Positions 26,686 to 36,960 of a stretch of DNA of 64,000 bases are shown here, in pieces. The position numbers were made by a program, and so were the translations under genes. Source of the stretch: HK1 sp965221725 (GTDB lineage: Bacteria > Pseudomonadota > Gammaproteobacteria > HK1); NCBI GenBank assembly GCA_965221725.1, contig OZ244909.1, positions 1,364,001 to 1,428,000 of the forward strand, in the 5' to 3' direction. Within the stretch, counting starts at the first letter, position 1. Every line of letters starts with the position of its first letter. The notes beneath the pieces were generated by a model. The model was not told where the DNA came from, made no database searches, and saw only the letters and a list, made by a program, of their open reading frames with translations.

Positions 26686-28083
26686 TCAGCCGGACATGTC
26701 TGCGGAATAGTCGACCGGCGAAAGGTTCTCGAATCGCGCATACCGGCCGAGAAATGCGAGATTGACAGTGCCGATGGGGCCGTTGCGCTGCTTTCCGATG
26801 ATGATTTCCGCCTTGCCCTTGTCCTTGCTCTCTTCGTCGTAGACCTCATCGCGGTAGATGAACAGGATCAGGTCCGCATCCTGCTCGATGGCCCCGGACT
26901 CGCGGAGATCCGACATCACCGGGCGCTTGTTCCCACGCATCTCCAGGCTTCGGTTGAGCTGCGAGCAGGCCACCACCGGCGCGTTGACCTCTCTCGCCAG
27001 GGCCTTCAACGAGCGGGAAATCTCGGAAATCTCCGTCGCCCGGTTCTCGCTGCTTCCCGGCACGTACATCAGTTGCAGGTAGTCGATGACGACGAGGTCG
27101 AGCCCCTGCTCATGCTTGAGCCGGCGACAGCGGGCGCGAAGCTCCGTCGGGGTCAGGGTGGAATCGTCGACGATGAAGATGTTGGTGTCGTTGAGCATCG
27201 CGAGCGGGGAAGTCAACCGCGGCCAGTCTTCGGCTTCCAGCCGCCCGGTGCGAACCTTCTGCTGGTCAATCATTCCGAGCGACGAGAGCATTCTCATCGC
27301 CAGTTGCTCGGCCGGCATTTCCATGCTGAACACGGCCACGGACAACCGGCCCCGGATCGAGGCTTCCTCCACGATGTTCATCGCGAACGCGGTCTTCCCC
27401 ATCGAGGGACGACCGGCGACGATGACGAGGTCGCCGCGCTGCAGGCCGGCCGTCATCTCGTCGAGCTTCTCGAATCCGGTCGGCACGCCGGTGATCGGGT
27501 TCTCCCTCCGGGACAACTCGTCGATGTGCTCCATCACGCGGGAGAGTACGGTCTTGATGGCGACCGACTCCCGCTGGCCCACTCCTCCCAGCTCCGCGAT
27601 TTCCAGGATTCGCCGCTCGGCTTCGTCCAGTACCTCGTGCGCCGCCCGCCCCTGAGGACGGAATGCGGCCTCCGCGATCTCGGTGCTCGTCCGGATGAGA
27701 CTGCGAAGCACCGCACGTTCGCGGACGATCTCCGCGTACGCGACGATGTTCGCAGCGTTGGGGGTGTTCTGGGCGAGGTCCGCGAGGTAGGCGAGCCCCC
27801 CCGACGATTCGAGCAATCCGTCCCGGTCGAGTCGTTCCGCCACGGTCACCGCATCGCACGGCTGCCCTTCATCGCACAGGCTCGCGACCGCGCCGAATAC
27901 GGCGCGATGATCATTGCGGTAGAAGTGCGCGGCGGTGACGATGTCCGCGATGCGGTCCCAGGCGTCGTTGTCGATCAGAACGCCACCCAGCACTGCCTGT
28001 TCGGCATCGACCGAATGCGGCGGAACCCGGAGCGCCTCGGAGCCGGGCGCCGGCGAAAACTCATTGAGCGCTGGATCGGCCAT
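26686..28083 (-). CDS. dnaB: Replicative DNA helicase DnaB
   Basis: A 465-residue hexameric 5'-3' helicase of the replisome. The N-terminal helical collar starts at PHSVDAEQAVLGGVLIDNDA, the RecA-like domain has Walker A VAGRPSMGKTAFAMN near residue 210, the arginine-finger region and DYLQLMYVPG follow, and ESGAIEQDADLILFIYRDE near 390 is the usual end block. The length is normal and no intein is present. It closes the rpsF-rpsR-DUF2232-rplI-dnaB order typical of this bacterial group; 266 bases separate it from rplI. Confidence 0.96.
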   Translation of the reverse strand: MADPALNEFSPAPGSEALRVPPHSVDAEQAVLGGVLIDNDAWDRIADIVTAAHFYRNDHRAVFGAVASLCDEGQPCDAVTVAERLDRDGLLESSGGLAYLADLAQNTPNAANIVAYAEIVRERAVLRSLIRTSTEIAEAAFRPQGRAAHEVLDEAERRILEIAELGGVGQRESVAIKTVLSRVMEHIDELSRRENPITGVPTGFEKLDEMTAGLQRGDLVIVAGRPSMGKTAFAMNIVEEASIRGRLSVAVFSMEMPAEQLAMRMLSSLGMIDQQKVRTGRLEAEDWPRLTSPLAMLNDTNIFIVDDSTLTPTELRARCRRLKHEQGLDLVVIDYLQLMYVPGSSENRATEISEISRSLKALAREVNAPVVACSQLNRSLEMRGNKRPVMSDLRESGAIEQDADLILFIYRDEVYDEESKDKGKAEIIIGKQRNGPIGTVNLAFLGRYARFENLSPVDYSADMSG

Positions 28084-28214
28084 GTCGAAGGCACTCCCCA
28101 GGCGGCGGTCTCGGCTCAGCCCGAGCCAGGGTGGCAGGGCCAGGGGTCATCCCCAAGGGACAGGATGGTCCCGGGGACAGACAGCCCATGAGACGCCCGA
28201 AGACGCCACTAGGT

Positions 28215-28255
28215 GGTCGGAATGGAAGATTCGAACCCATCAGGAGCATCCGACC
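28215..28255 (-). other. tRNA 3'-end-like hairpin between rplI and dnaB
   Basis: Read on the minus strand, GGTCGGA (28255-28249) pairs with TCCGACC near the other end (28221-28215), enclosing GGGTTCGAATC, which looks like a T loop, and the hairpin is followed by ACC. No D arm or anticodon arm is present and the would-be T stem pairs badly, so this is not a working tRNA. It could be a tRNA-derived scar or chance. Confidence 0.3.
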
Positions 28256-28349
28256 CGACGCCAGGCATTCACCGGGCTCGGCCAAGTGTACGCTCCCACC
28301 AGCTCCGGCGTGGCGCACCGCATGCTGAGACGCCCGGCGCCGGCAGGTC

Positions 28350-28853
28350 TCAATCCTCGGTCGGTTCGGATTCGGGCTCCGGCTCCGGTCGGGTATCCGC
28401 CGCCGATTCGGGCTCCACCTTCAGCCGGATGACGGCCTCGACCGCCGGACCGATGTGGATGTTCACGTCATATTCGCCCACCTGGCGGATCGTGTCGCTG
28501 TCGGGCATCCGAATCTCCTGCCGGCGGACTTCGTGCCCGGCGTCGACGAGCGCCTGCGCGACATCAGCGGACCCCACCGATCCGAACAACCTACCGCTTT
28601 CTCCCGCCTTGCGCAGCACCGTGATCTCGACGCCTTCAAGCGCGGCGGCGCGATTCCCCGACGCCGCGAGAGCTTCCGCTTCACGACGTTCGAACTCCTC
28701 GCGCCGGGCCTCGAATTCAGCCGTGTTCCTCGGGGTCGCCGCCACCGCGATTCCCTTCGGTATCAGGTAATTCCTGGCGTATCCGGCCTTGACCGACACC
28801 TTGTCGCCAAGTCCTCCGAGCCGTTGCACCGTCTCCAGCAGGATCACTTCCAT
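28350..28853 (-). CDS. rplI: 50S ribosomal protein L9
   Basis: A 167-residue L9 that binds domain V of 23S rRNA and stands out at the base of the L1 stalk. The N-domain MEVILLETVQRLGGLGDKV and KAGYARNYLIPKGIA and the C-domain LFGSVGSADVAQAL are clear. The ATG at 28853 has GAGG 8 bases upstream; a GTG at 28859 would overlap that box. The C-terminus carries about 20 extra, mostly acidic residues rich in Glu and Pro, beyond the usual length of about 148, echoing the longer tail on S6 in the same operon. Confidence 0.94.
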   Translation of the reverse strand: MEVILLETVQRLGGLGDKVSVKAGYARNYLIPKGIAVAATPRNTAEFEARREEFERREAEALAASGNRAAALEGVEITVLRKAGESGRLFGSVGSADVAQALVDAGHEVRRQEIRMPDSDTIRQVGEYDVNIHIGPAVEAVIRLKVEPESAADTRPEPEPESEPTED

Positions 28854-28941
28854 CGTCACACCTCGTTCTGTTACGCGAAACCGCCGCCCCGCCCTGCGCT
28901 CACCGCTTTGCGCTCATCGCCCTGAATTTGTCGCCCTGTAT

Positions 28942-29826
28942 TCATCGTGATGGACCAAATCGGGACCGATAGTCGAGCCACGCGTCCGAGAGTCCCGTCA
29001 CCGAGAGCACAAACACCGCAGCGGGCGTCACCAGGAAAAGGCTCAGGTACATGGCAATGAGCCAGCCGCGGCCGCCGCCTCGTACCCTTACAAGCCCATG
29101 CACCGTCGCGATACCCTGAATCGCGCATGCCGCCACGACCAGCATCAGGAGATCGTGGCCGAGCCCCGCGCCCGGCGACGCCAGGAACAGGGCGAGGATC
29201 ACCACCACCCCGGCCCCGAGCGCAAATCGGCGGCCAACCCGCAGATCCCGGAATTCGCGACCGAACCCGCCGGGATTGTCCAGAGCCGCGTGCGCCCAGC
29301 GGGCCAGGATCACGGTGCATACCGCAGTCACCATCACCGCGATCGGCAGCCCTGTCACCACGGGCCGGAGCATTTCGGCCAGCTCCTCGAACCCCTGGCG
29401 ATCGGCGCCCTCGGTCCCGCCCGCCAGAAACCCCACGAACACGTCCAGCCACCACTCGGCGGGATCGGGCACCGCCAGGTACAACATCGCGATCGCGGCC
29501 CCCGTGGCCACCGTCGCGGTCACCAGAACGGCGCCCTGGGACGCCGTGGACCGCAGTAGCGCCGAAAGCGCGAGAACCGGCAGACCAGTCACCACCACGA
29601 ACACCACGGCTGGCGCGACCGACCCCGCCAGCGCCCACATCACGGCGGCAAAGATGGCAGCCGACCCAGCCAGTACCACCCCACCTTCGACCGCTCCGTA
29701 GCGCAGGGTCGCCAGCCCGATGAGCGCCCCCCCGACGAAGCTGAACGGGGGGACCAACAGCGACAGCGCCGATACGCCGACCGCGTGATGCCGGCTGCGT
29801 GTGACGAACCGGAGGAATCCGCGCAC
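28942..29826 (-). CDS. DUF2232 membrane protein
   Basis: A 294-residue inner-membrane protein with about eight hydrophobic segments, among them ALSLLVPPFSFVGGALIGLA, GAVLVTATVATGAAIAMLYL, IAVMVTAVCTVILA and YLSLFLVTPAAVFVLSV. The start is GTG. Family DUF2232 (YybS-like) is repeatedly found between rpsR and rplI in purple-sulfur-type Gammaproteobacteria and related groups. Its function is unknown. It lies in the ribosomal operon, 15 bases from rpsR and 88 from rplI. Confidence 0.75.
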   Translation of the reverse strand: MRGFLRFVTRSRHHAVGVSALSLLVPPFSFVGGALIGLATLRYGAVEGGVVLAGSAAIFAAVMWALAGSVAPAVVFVVVTGLPVLALSALLRSTASQGAVLVTATVATGAAIAMLYLAVPDPAEWWLDVFVGFLAGGTEGADRQGFEELAEMLRPVVTGLPIAVMVTAVCTVILARWAHAALDNPGGFGREFRDLRVGRRFALGAGVVVILALFLASPGAGLGHDLLMLVVAACAIQGIATVHGLVRVRGGGRGWLIAMYLSLFLVTPAAVFVLSVTGLSDAWLDYRSRFGPSR

Positions 29827-29841
29827 GCGGCCCTCCCCGCG

Positions 29842-30069
29842 TCAACGATGCTGGTCGGTGTAGGGAAGCAGCGCGAGAAACCGCGCCCGCTTGACGGCTC
29901 GCGCGAGCTGACGCTGGTATCGCGCGCTCGTACCCGTGATCCGGCTCGGAACGATCTTCCCGGTCTCCGACACGTATGCCTTGAGGGTGTTGAGATCCTT
30001 GTAGTCGATCTCCTTCACCCCGTCGACGGTAAAGCGGCAGTAGCGCCGCCTGCGAAAGAAACGCGCCAT
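29842..30069 (-). CDS. rpsR: 30S ribosomal protein S18
   Basis: Seventy-five residues with the universal S18 pattern: basic MARFFRRRRYCRF, IDYKDLNTLKAYVSETGKI and ITGTSARYQRQLARAVKRAR. The single N-terminal Cys is retained. Partner of S6 on the 30S platform, and its gene follows rpsF after 63 bases. Confidence 0.97.
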   Translation of the reverse strand: MARFFRRRRYCRFTVDGVKEIDYKDLNTLKAYVSETGKIVPSRITGTSARYQRQLARAVKRARFLALLPYTDQHR

Positions 30070-30132
30070 GCAACTCTCCTTCTGGTGGCCGGGGAGGCCC
30101 GCGGAAAATTCGCGCGCGACCCCTGCAGGCCG

Positions 30133-30702
30133 CTATGCCCGCTCTTCTTCCGGGGCCGGCGCCGCCGGGGCTTCGGCCTCGGCTTCGACTTGGGCCTGAG
30201 CTTCGGCTTCGGCCGGAGCTTCGGACTGCGATTCCTCCGGAACGTCGGGGCGGCTCTGCCCCTGGGGTTCCGAACTCTGCCCTCGGGGTTCCGAGCGCCG
30301 CCCCCCGGATGCGCCGGGGCCGCCGTCTCCGTCCGGCTCGCGGCGACGGCCACGGCCTCCTCGGTCATCCCTTCCCTCTTTCTCCTTCGACTTCGCAAGC
30401 GGCGACGGCTCGGTCGGAGCCGAGTCGCGCCGGATGATGAGATGACGGATGACCGCGTCGTTGAACTTGAACGCGCTCGTCAAGGCCCCGAGCGCATCAT
30501 TCGTGCACTCGACGTTCATGAGCACGTAGTGGGCCTTGTGCACCTTGTGGATGGGATAGGCGAGCTGACGCCGCCCCCAGTCTTCGAGGCGGTGGATGGC
30601 CCCTCCGTCGGATTCGATCATCGAGCGATATCGCTCGACCATCGCGGAGACCTGCTCGCTCTGGTCCGGATGGACCATGAACACCACTTCGTAGTGCCGC
30701 AT
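30133..30702 (-). CDS. rpsF: 30S ribosomal protein S6 with long charged C-terminal tail
   Basis: Residues 1-100 are a standard S6 (MRHYEVVFMVHPDQSEQV, WGRRQLAYPIHKVHKAHYVL, FKFNDAVIRHLIIRR). Residues about 101-189 form an extra tail: first basic and Gly-Arg rich (KEKEGRDDRGGRGRRRE), then long Glu/Ala/Pro stretches ending PAPEEERA. E. coli S6 also ends in acidic residues added after translation, but an encoded tail of nearly 90 residues is unusual. The start at 30702 follows AAAGGAG; an ORF start at 30753 lies upstream and lacks homology. First gene of the ribosomal operon. Confidence 0.93.
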   Translation of the reverse strand: MRHYEVVFMVHPDQSEQVSAMVERYRSMIESDGGAIHRLEDWGRRQLAYPIHKVHKAHYVLMNVECTNDALGALTSAFKFNDAVIRHLIIRRDSAPTEPSPLAKSKEKEGRDDRGGRGRRREPDGDGGPGASGGRRSEPRGQSSEPQGQSRPDVPEESQSEAPAEAEAQAQVEAEAEAPAAPAPEEERA

Positions 30703-30798
30703 CAGCCGCTCCTTTCGGGTCTGCCTCCCGCGCCTGGAACAGCGGTGAGGCAAGGAGTGAATGGGACCGGTCCGGCGGGTACCGCCGAACGGCGGCGC

Positions 30799-30827
30799 AT
30801 GGTAGGAAATTCCCGCCCTTCCTTCAA
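30799..30827 (-). promoter_or_regulatory. Candidate promoter of the rpsF operon
   Basis: On the minus strand TTGAAG (30827-30822), 17 bases, then TACCAT (30804-30799). The -35 box overlaps the rlmB stop codon. A small inverted repeat, CCGCCG-AA-CGGCGG, lies directly downstream at 30782-30795. Confidence 0.45.
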
Positions 30828-31594
30828 CGGTTCCGGAAAGCAGGGTTCCGGAAGGCAGAGCGCTGGCGCACCGCTTCGAACAGGAAGACGGCGGCCGCGA
30901 CCGAAACGTTCAGGCTCTCCACCGGCTCGTCAAGCGGAATCGAGAAGACCCGGTCGCATTTCTCGCGGGTGAGGCGGCGCAGGCCCCGCGCCTCACCGCC
31001 GAGCACGAGGGCGTGGGGCGCCCGGAGATCGGCCTCGTACAGGGGATGTTCGGCATCCGCCGCCGCTCCGATCACCGCGAGACCCGTCGCGGCGATGCTC
31101 TCCAGAGAATGGGCGATATTCGTGACCGACACGAGCGGGAGGTGTTCGGCCGCGCCGCTCGCGGCCTTGCGGACGACCGCGGTCGGGGAAGCGCTGCGGC
31201 GTTTGGGGACGATCACCGCATCGGCGCCCGCCCCGGCCGCACACCGCATGCACGCACCCAGGTTGCGCGGATCCTGCACCTCGTCGAGCACCACGATCAG
31301 GCTCGGTGGTGGAGTTCGGCGGAGAAGCCCGTCCAGACTCACGACCGGCATCTCCGCACTCGGCCGGTAGCGCGCCACGACCCCCTGATGGGCGACGTTG
31401 CCGACCATGCGCTCGATCGCCTCGCGGGTCGCGTGGTGCACCGCGATGCCGGATGCGGCGCGAAGCGACAGCGCGCGGCGAAGCGCCGGGGATTCGCGCC
31501 GCGCCTGCAGCCAGACCTCGAGGACCCCGGCCGGATCACGCTCCACCAGGGCCCGGACCGCATGCACTCCGAAGATCAGCTCAGCCCTGGCCAT
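30824..31594 (-). CDS. rlmB: 23S rRNA (guanosine2251-2'-O)-methyltransferase
   Basis: A 256-residue SPOUT methyltransferase of the SpoU branch. ELIFGVHAVRALVERDP opens the substrate-binding domain, LDEVQDPRNLGACMRCA is motif 1, ALVLGGEARGLRRLT motif 2 and IPLDEPVESLNVSVAAAVFLFEA motif 3, read in separate pieces. The start at 31594 (MARAELIFGV) is the family start, although the frame stays open a further 23 codons. It lies between rnr and rpsF in the conserved rnr-rlmB-rpsF order, with 153 bases to rnr. Confidence 0.94.
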   Translation of the reverse strand: MARAELIFGVHAVRALVERDPAGVLEVWLQARRESPALRRALSLRAASGIAVHHATREAIERMVGNVAHQGVVARYRPSAEMPVVSLDGLLRRTPPPSLIVVLDEVQDPRNLGACMRCAAGAGADAVIVPKRRSASPTAVVRKAASGAAEHLPLVSVTNIAHSLESIAATGLAVIGAAADAEHPLYEADLRAPHALVLGGEARGLRRLTREKCDRVFSIPLDEPVESLNVSVAAAVFLFEAVRQRSAFRNPAFRNR

Positions 31595-31747
31595 GCCGGC
31601 TCCGTCATGCCCCGAACCACCACCCGCATCCGTGGCGAACCAGCGCGGTGGCCCGCGACACACCCTCCCGTCCGACGTATCCCGACGCCCCGCGAAGCGG
31701 CGAAGGGGGAAATCCGCGAGCCCCGGCCACCGGACATCGAACGCTCT

Positions 31748-34015
31748 TTACCGCCCGGTGGAACCATGCGCCCGCCCGCGGCGGCCGTACGGGCCACGCG
31801 CCGACGCATTCCGGCGACCGACCTCCCGGTGCGCATACTCTCTTCCCACCGGCTCGAATTCGACCCGGCGCTCGTCGAGGTCCACGTGCGCGACCCGGGC
31901 CCGCATCCGATCGCCAAGGCGAAACGAACGCCGCGATCGCTCTCCGCTCAGCCGGTGCCGGACCGGGTCGAAATGGAAGTCGCCCGGACCCAGCGCACTG
32001 ACGTGGACGAGGCCCTCGATGAACACCTCGTCCAGGGTGAGGAAGACGCCGAATGCGGCGACGCCGGTAATGGTCGCGGCGAATACCTCACCCAGCTTGC
32101 CGAGCATGAACTCGCACTTGAGCCATGCGGTAGCGTCACGCGTCGCATCGTCGGCGCGGCGTTCGGTCATCGAACAGTGATCGCCCACCGCCGCCAGCGA
32201 CGAGCCGGGCGCCGGATCGAAGTCTCCGGGGCGGCCGCGCCGCAGCACATGACGGATGGCGCGATGCGCCACCAGATCGGGGTAGCGCCGGATGGGGGAG
32301 GTGAAGTGGACATAGGCGCGATGCGCGAGCCCGAAGTGCCCCACATTGTCCGGTGCATATGCCGCCTGCGAGAGCGAGCGCAGCAGCACGGTCTGGACGA
32401 GCTGGGCATCGGGCCGCGACGCTGCCTCCTTGATGACGGCGGCAAAATGTCGGGGCTCCGGCGCCTCCCCCCCGCCGAGCCTGAGCCCGAACTCGTCGAG
32501 GAAGACCCGCAGCTCTGTCACCTTGTCCGCCGGCGGTCCTTCGTGGATGCGATAGAGTCCGGGTCGGCGGTGCCGCTCCAGAAGCCGCGCCGCGGCGACA
32601 TTGGCCGCGACCATGCATTCTTCGATGATCCGGTGCGCGGTGTTGCGCTGCGCCGGCTCGAACCTCTCCACCCGGCGGTCCGGACCGAGCACCACCCGGG
32701 TCTCGGCCAGATCCAGGTCGATGGCGCCTCGCGCGTCGCGGGCGCGACGGAGCGAGGTGTATGCATCGCGCAGCACGTCGAGCATCGGCGCGACATCCAC
32801 GAGCTTCTCGCGCATCGCCGGATCGGCAGATTCGATCACCTCGGCCACTTCGGTATAGGTCAGGCGCGCGCGCGAGCGAATCACGCCTTCGAAGAATCGC
32901 GACCGGTGGATAAGACCCGATGCGGTAATGATCAGCTCGCAGCCGAGGCAGAGCCGATCCTCGTGCGGTCGCAGAGAGCAAAGCCCGTTCGAGACCGATT
33001 CGGGGAGCATCGGAATCACCCGATCGGGGAAGTAGACGGAGTTGCCGCGAAGCCGCGCTTCCGCATCCAGCGCCGTGCCGGGCAGGATGTAGGCGGATAC
33101 GTCGGCGATGGCCACCATGACCCGCCACCCCGCTGCGGTCCGCTCGCAGTGGACTGCATCGTCGAAGTCGCGCGCATCCTCTCCGTCGATGGTGACGAAC
33201 GCGAGGCCGCGCAGATCCTCGCGACCCTCGAAGTCGGCGTTGCGGACCCCGGCGGGCAGTGCTGCCGCCTCCGACGCCACCTCCTCGGGCCATGCGACCG
33301 GGAGTTCGTACGCACGGATGGCGACGTCGATCTCCATCCCGGGCAGCCCCCGGGGCCCGAGCAGCTCCTCGACGACGCCGACCGGCGGCTGGCGTCCCGC
33401 CGGCGGCTCGGTGACGCGCGCGACGACATAGTCGCCGTCACGCGCATCGGCGTCCGCGCCGGAGGGAACGAGGACATCGTGATGGATACGCGAGTTGTGG
33501 GGGCGAATGAAGGTGACCCCGCTCTCGCGCCACAGGCGCCCGACCACCTTCGTAACTCCGCGCTCGATGACCTCGACCAGCGCCCCCTCGCGACGCTCGT
33601 CGCGATCGGTCTTCACCACGCGAGCCACCACGCGGTCTCCGTGCATCAACCGGCGCATGTGTCGCGGGGAGAGAAACAAATCGGAGCCCGCATCGTCGGG
33701 CCGGACGAACCCGAACCCGTTTCGATGTCCGATGACGCGCCCGGTGACGAGGAGATTCCGATCGAAGAGTCCGAACTCACCGCGGCGGTTGCGCATGACC
33801 TGGCCATCGCGCTCCATGGCCGCGAGCCGCCGCTGCAGCGCCTCCTGCTCGGCGAGGGAGCGCAGCGCGTGCGCGCCGGCGATTCGGGTGAAGTGGACCG
33901 GCGCGCCGGCCTGGTCGAGAAATGCGATCAGCGCACTGCGTTCGGGCAGGTTCTCGATACGTTGGTGCACGCCGCGTGAAGCGTCGCGGCGAGGGGTTGG
34001 GGGACTCGTTGACAA
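31748..34015 (-). CDS. rnr: Ribonuclease R
   Basis: A 755-residue 3'-5' exoribonuclease that degrades structured RNA. Cold-shock domains at the N-terminus (VTGRVIGHRNGFGFVRPD), RNB catalytic domain with TIDGEDARDFDDAVHCE near residue 278 holding the metal-binding aspartates, HFTSPIRRYPDLVAHR near 565, and a C-terminal S1 domain (FAATITGVAAFGVFLTLDE). The tail is short and basic. The start is either TTG at 34015 or GTG at 33970 (VHQRIENLPER); the latter leaves the promoter of the divergent tRNA-Leu outside the gene and may be the real one. Upstream of rlmB on the same strand. Confidence 0.94.
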   Translation of the reverse strand: MSTSPPTPRRDASRGVHQRIENLPERSALIAFLDQAGAPVHFTRIAGAHALRSLAEQEALQRRLAAMERDGQVMRNRRGEFGLFDRNLLVTGRVIGHRNGFGFVRPDDAGSDLFLSPRHMRRLMHGDRVVARVVKTDRDERREGALVEVIERGVTKVVGRLWRESGVTFIRPHNSRIHHDVLVPSGADADARDGDYVVARVTEPPAGRQPPVGVVEELLGPRGLPGMEIDVAIRAYELPVAWPEEVASEAAALPAGVRNADFEGREDLRGLAFVTIDGEDARDFDDAVHCERTAAGWRVMVAIADVSAYILPGTALDAEARLRGNSVYFPDRVIPMLPESVSNGLCSLRPHEDRLCLGCELIITASGLIHRSRFFEGVIRSRARLTYTEVAEVIESADPAMREKLVDVAPMLDVLRDAYTSLRRARDARGAIDLDLAETRVVLGPDRRVERFEPAQRNTAHRIIEECMVAANVAAARLLERHRRPGLYRIHEGPPADKVTELRVFLDEFGLRLGGGEAPEPRHFAAVIKEAASRPDAQLVQTVLLRSLSQAAYAPDNVGHFGLAHRAYVHFTSPIRRYPDLVAHRAIRHVLRRGRPGDFDPAPGSSLAAVGDHCSMTERRADDATRDATAWLKCEFMLGKLGEVFAATITGVAAFGVFLTLDEVFIEGLVHVSALGPGDFHFDPVRHRLSGERSRRSFRLGDRMRARVAHVDLDERRVEFEPVGREYAHREVGRRNASARGPYGRRGRAHGSTGR

Positions 34016-34038
34016 AGGATCGAGACGGTGAGTATGGT
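34009..34038 (+). promoter_or_regulatory. Promoter of tRNA-Leu
   Basis: TTGACA (34009-34014), 18 bases, then TATGGT (34033-34038), 62 bases before the tRNA. A consensus -35 box that overlaps the outermost possible start codon of divergent rnr. Confidence 0.55.
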
Positions 34039-34100
34039 CCGCGCGTCGTTCAGGCCGGCGCCGGCGCTGTCCCGCATCCGGAGCCCCCGACGACGGCCAA

Positions 34101-34187
34101 GCCGAGGTGGCGGAATTGGTAGACGCGCATGGTTCAGGTCCATGTGGGGGTAACCCCGTGGAGGTTCAAGTCCTCTCCTCGGCACCA
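34101..34187 (+). tRNA. tRNA-Leu(CAG)
   Basis: Eighty-seven nucleotides with a long variable arm. Acceptor GCCGAGG pairs with CCTCGGC, anticodon stem CATGG/CCATG with loop TTCAGGT gives anticodon CAG, CCA is encoded. The only tRNA in the window on the plus strand. Confidence 0.95.
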
Positions 34188-34244
34188 CTTCCGAACGTGA
34201 TTCGTCCTGATGCGACCGGCCTGTCTGCGATCGATCTCTGCATT

Positions 34245-34260
34245 CTCGGCCAGGGCCGAG
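34245..34260 (+). terminator. Hairpin downstream of tRNA-Leu, possible terminator
   Basis: CTCGGCC-AG-GGCCGAG, a perfect 7-bp stem 57 bases after the tRNA, followed by GTCCGGTTTCG without a real T run. It is also positioned downstream of purA on the other strand. Confidence 0.3.
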
Positions 34261-34458
34261 GTCCGGTTTCGAGCTGGCGGCTCCGGTTCAGGGGCTTGTG
34301 AGAAACGCGGCCGAATGCTCTCTCCTCCACATACTTCCTGACGCGCATTTCTTGCCAATCACCCGTCGTGTACGCGCCGGCTTCTGCGGCCCTCTTCGAC
34401 GCCCCCTCGACAACCGGTTGGTCCACCCCCTCGTAGCCGGTAGTCGAGGAGCCGGGAA

Positions 34459-35747
<1,289 letters not shown>

Positions 35748-35751
<4 letters not shown>

Positions 35752-36956
35752 CCTCGACTCTCCCTTTCCGTTGGCGAGCAATCGCCCGGCGGGACCGACC
35801 CGACGACCACCCAGCGCCCGTCGCGCCGCTCCAGCTTCCGCGCCCCCCCGGGGTCTTCACCCGGCAGGCGTTGGATCACGCGCTCTCCGTGCGATCGGAG
35901 CTCCCGGATCGCATCGTGCAGCGTGGCGTCGTCCGACCAGGGCGCACCAATCACGTCCTCTCGCGTCGAGTCGCAGCTCAAGGTCCGCCGGGCGATGAGC
36001 ATCTTCAGGTCCGCGCTGAACCCGGTGGCCGCCCGCGCCCGACCGAAGACGCTTCCGATCTCGTCGTAGCGCCCGCCCCTGGCCACCTCGCGGCCGTACC
36101 CCGGCACGAACGCAGCGAACACCGAGCCGGTGTGGTAGCGATACCCGCGGAGTTCGGCAAGATCGATGTGCAGTTCCACATCCGGTCGGCGCGTGCGCAC
36201 CGCGCCGACCAGCGCGCCGAGATCCGCAAGGGCGCGCGCCACGTCCTCGCCGCCCACCGCAAGCACCCGCCCGGCCCGCTCCAGCACCGATGGTTCCCCG
36301 TCCAGGTCGACGAGGGCGACCAGGGCATCGACGCACTCCGCGTCGACTCTCCATGCGTTCAGCCGCTCGCGGACCTCCGACCCGGCCTTGCGTTGCAGGG
36401 CTTCGTGCAGGGCGATTTCCCGTTCGGGTCCGAAGGCGGCGCGGCGCGCAAGGGCGCGGAAGATTCCGACGTGACCGACGTCGACATGCACCGGACCGAC
36501 GCCCGCCGCCTCCAGCGCCTCGATCATGAGACAGACGATCTCGCAGTCGCTCTCCCAGCTGGCGTGGCCGTAGAGCTCCGCCCCCACCTGCACCGGACTA
36601 CGACCGCTGGAGATGCCTTCCGGCAGAGTGCGCAGCACCGTGCCCGCGTAGCACAGGCGCGACGGGCCGTCACGACGCAACCGCCGGGCGTCGATGCGCG
36701 CGACCTGCGGGGCCATGTCCGCCCGGACCCCCATCATCCGGCCCGTCAACTGATCGATCAGCTTGAAGGTATGGAGTTCGAGATCCTCGCCGGTCCCGGT
36801 GAGCAGCGACTCCAGGTACTCGATGAACGGGGGGGTGACGATCTCGTAGCCCCAGCCGGAGAACAGATCGAGCAATGAACGCCGCATGCGCTCCAGGCGC
36901 AGCGACTCCGGCGGCACCAGCTCCTCCATGCCCTCCGGCAGCAACCAGCGTTCCAT
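35748..36956 (-). CDS. hisZ: ATP phosphoribosyltransferase regulatory subunit
   Basis: A 402-residue HisRS-like protein without tRNA charging activity that forms the active ATP-PRT complex with short HisG. MERWLLPEGMEELVPPE begins the class II synthetase-like core; FIEYLESLLTGTG, VRADMAPQVARIDARRL and GGRYDEIGSVFGRARAATGF follow. The ATG at 36956 has GGAG 6-7 bases upstream, supplied by the last unit of a 12-bp tandem repeat. A TTG-initiated form from 37058 would translate the repeat as four-residue units (YRPE/YCPK) and is less likely. Four-base overlap with purA. The matching HisG is not in this window. Confidence 0.92.
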
Positions 36957-36960
36957 TCGA

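Noticed and set aside
28084..28349. Possible complete tRNA between rplI and dnaB
   Set aside because: Only a T-loop-like hairpin is present; no D arm or anticodon arm can be drawn.
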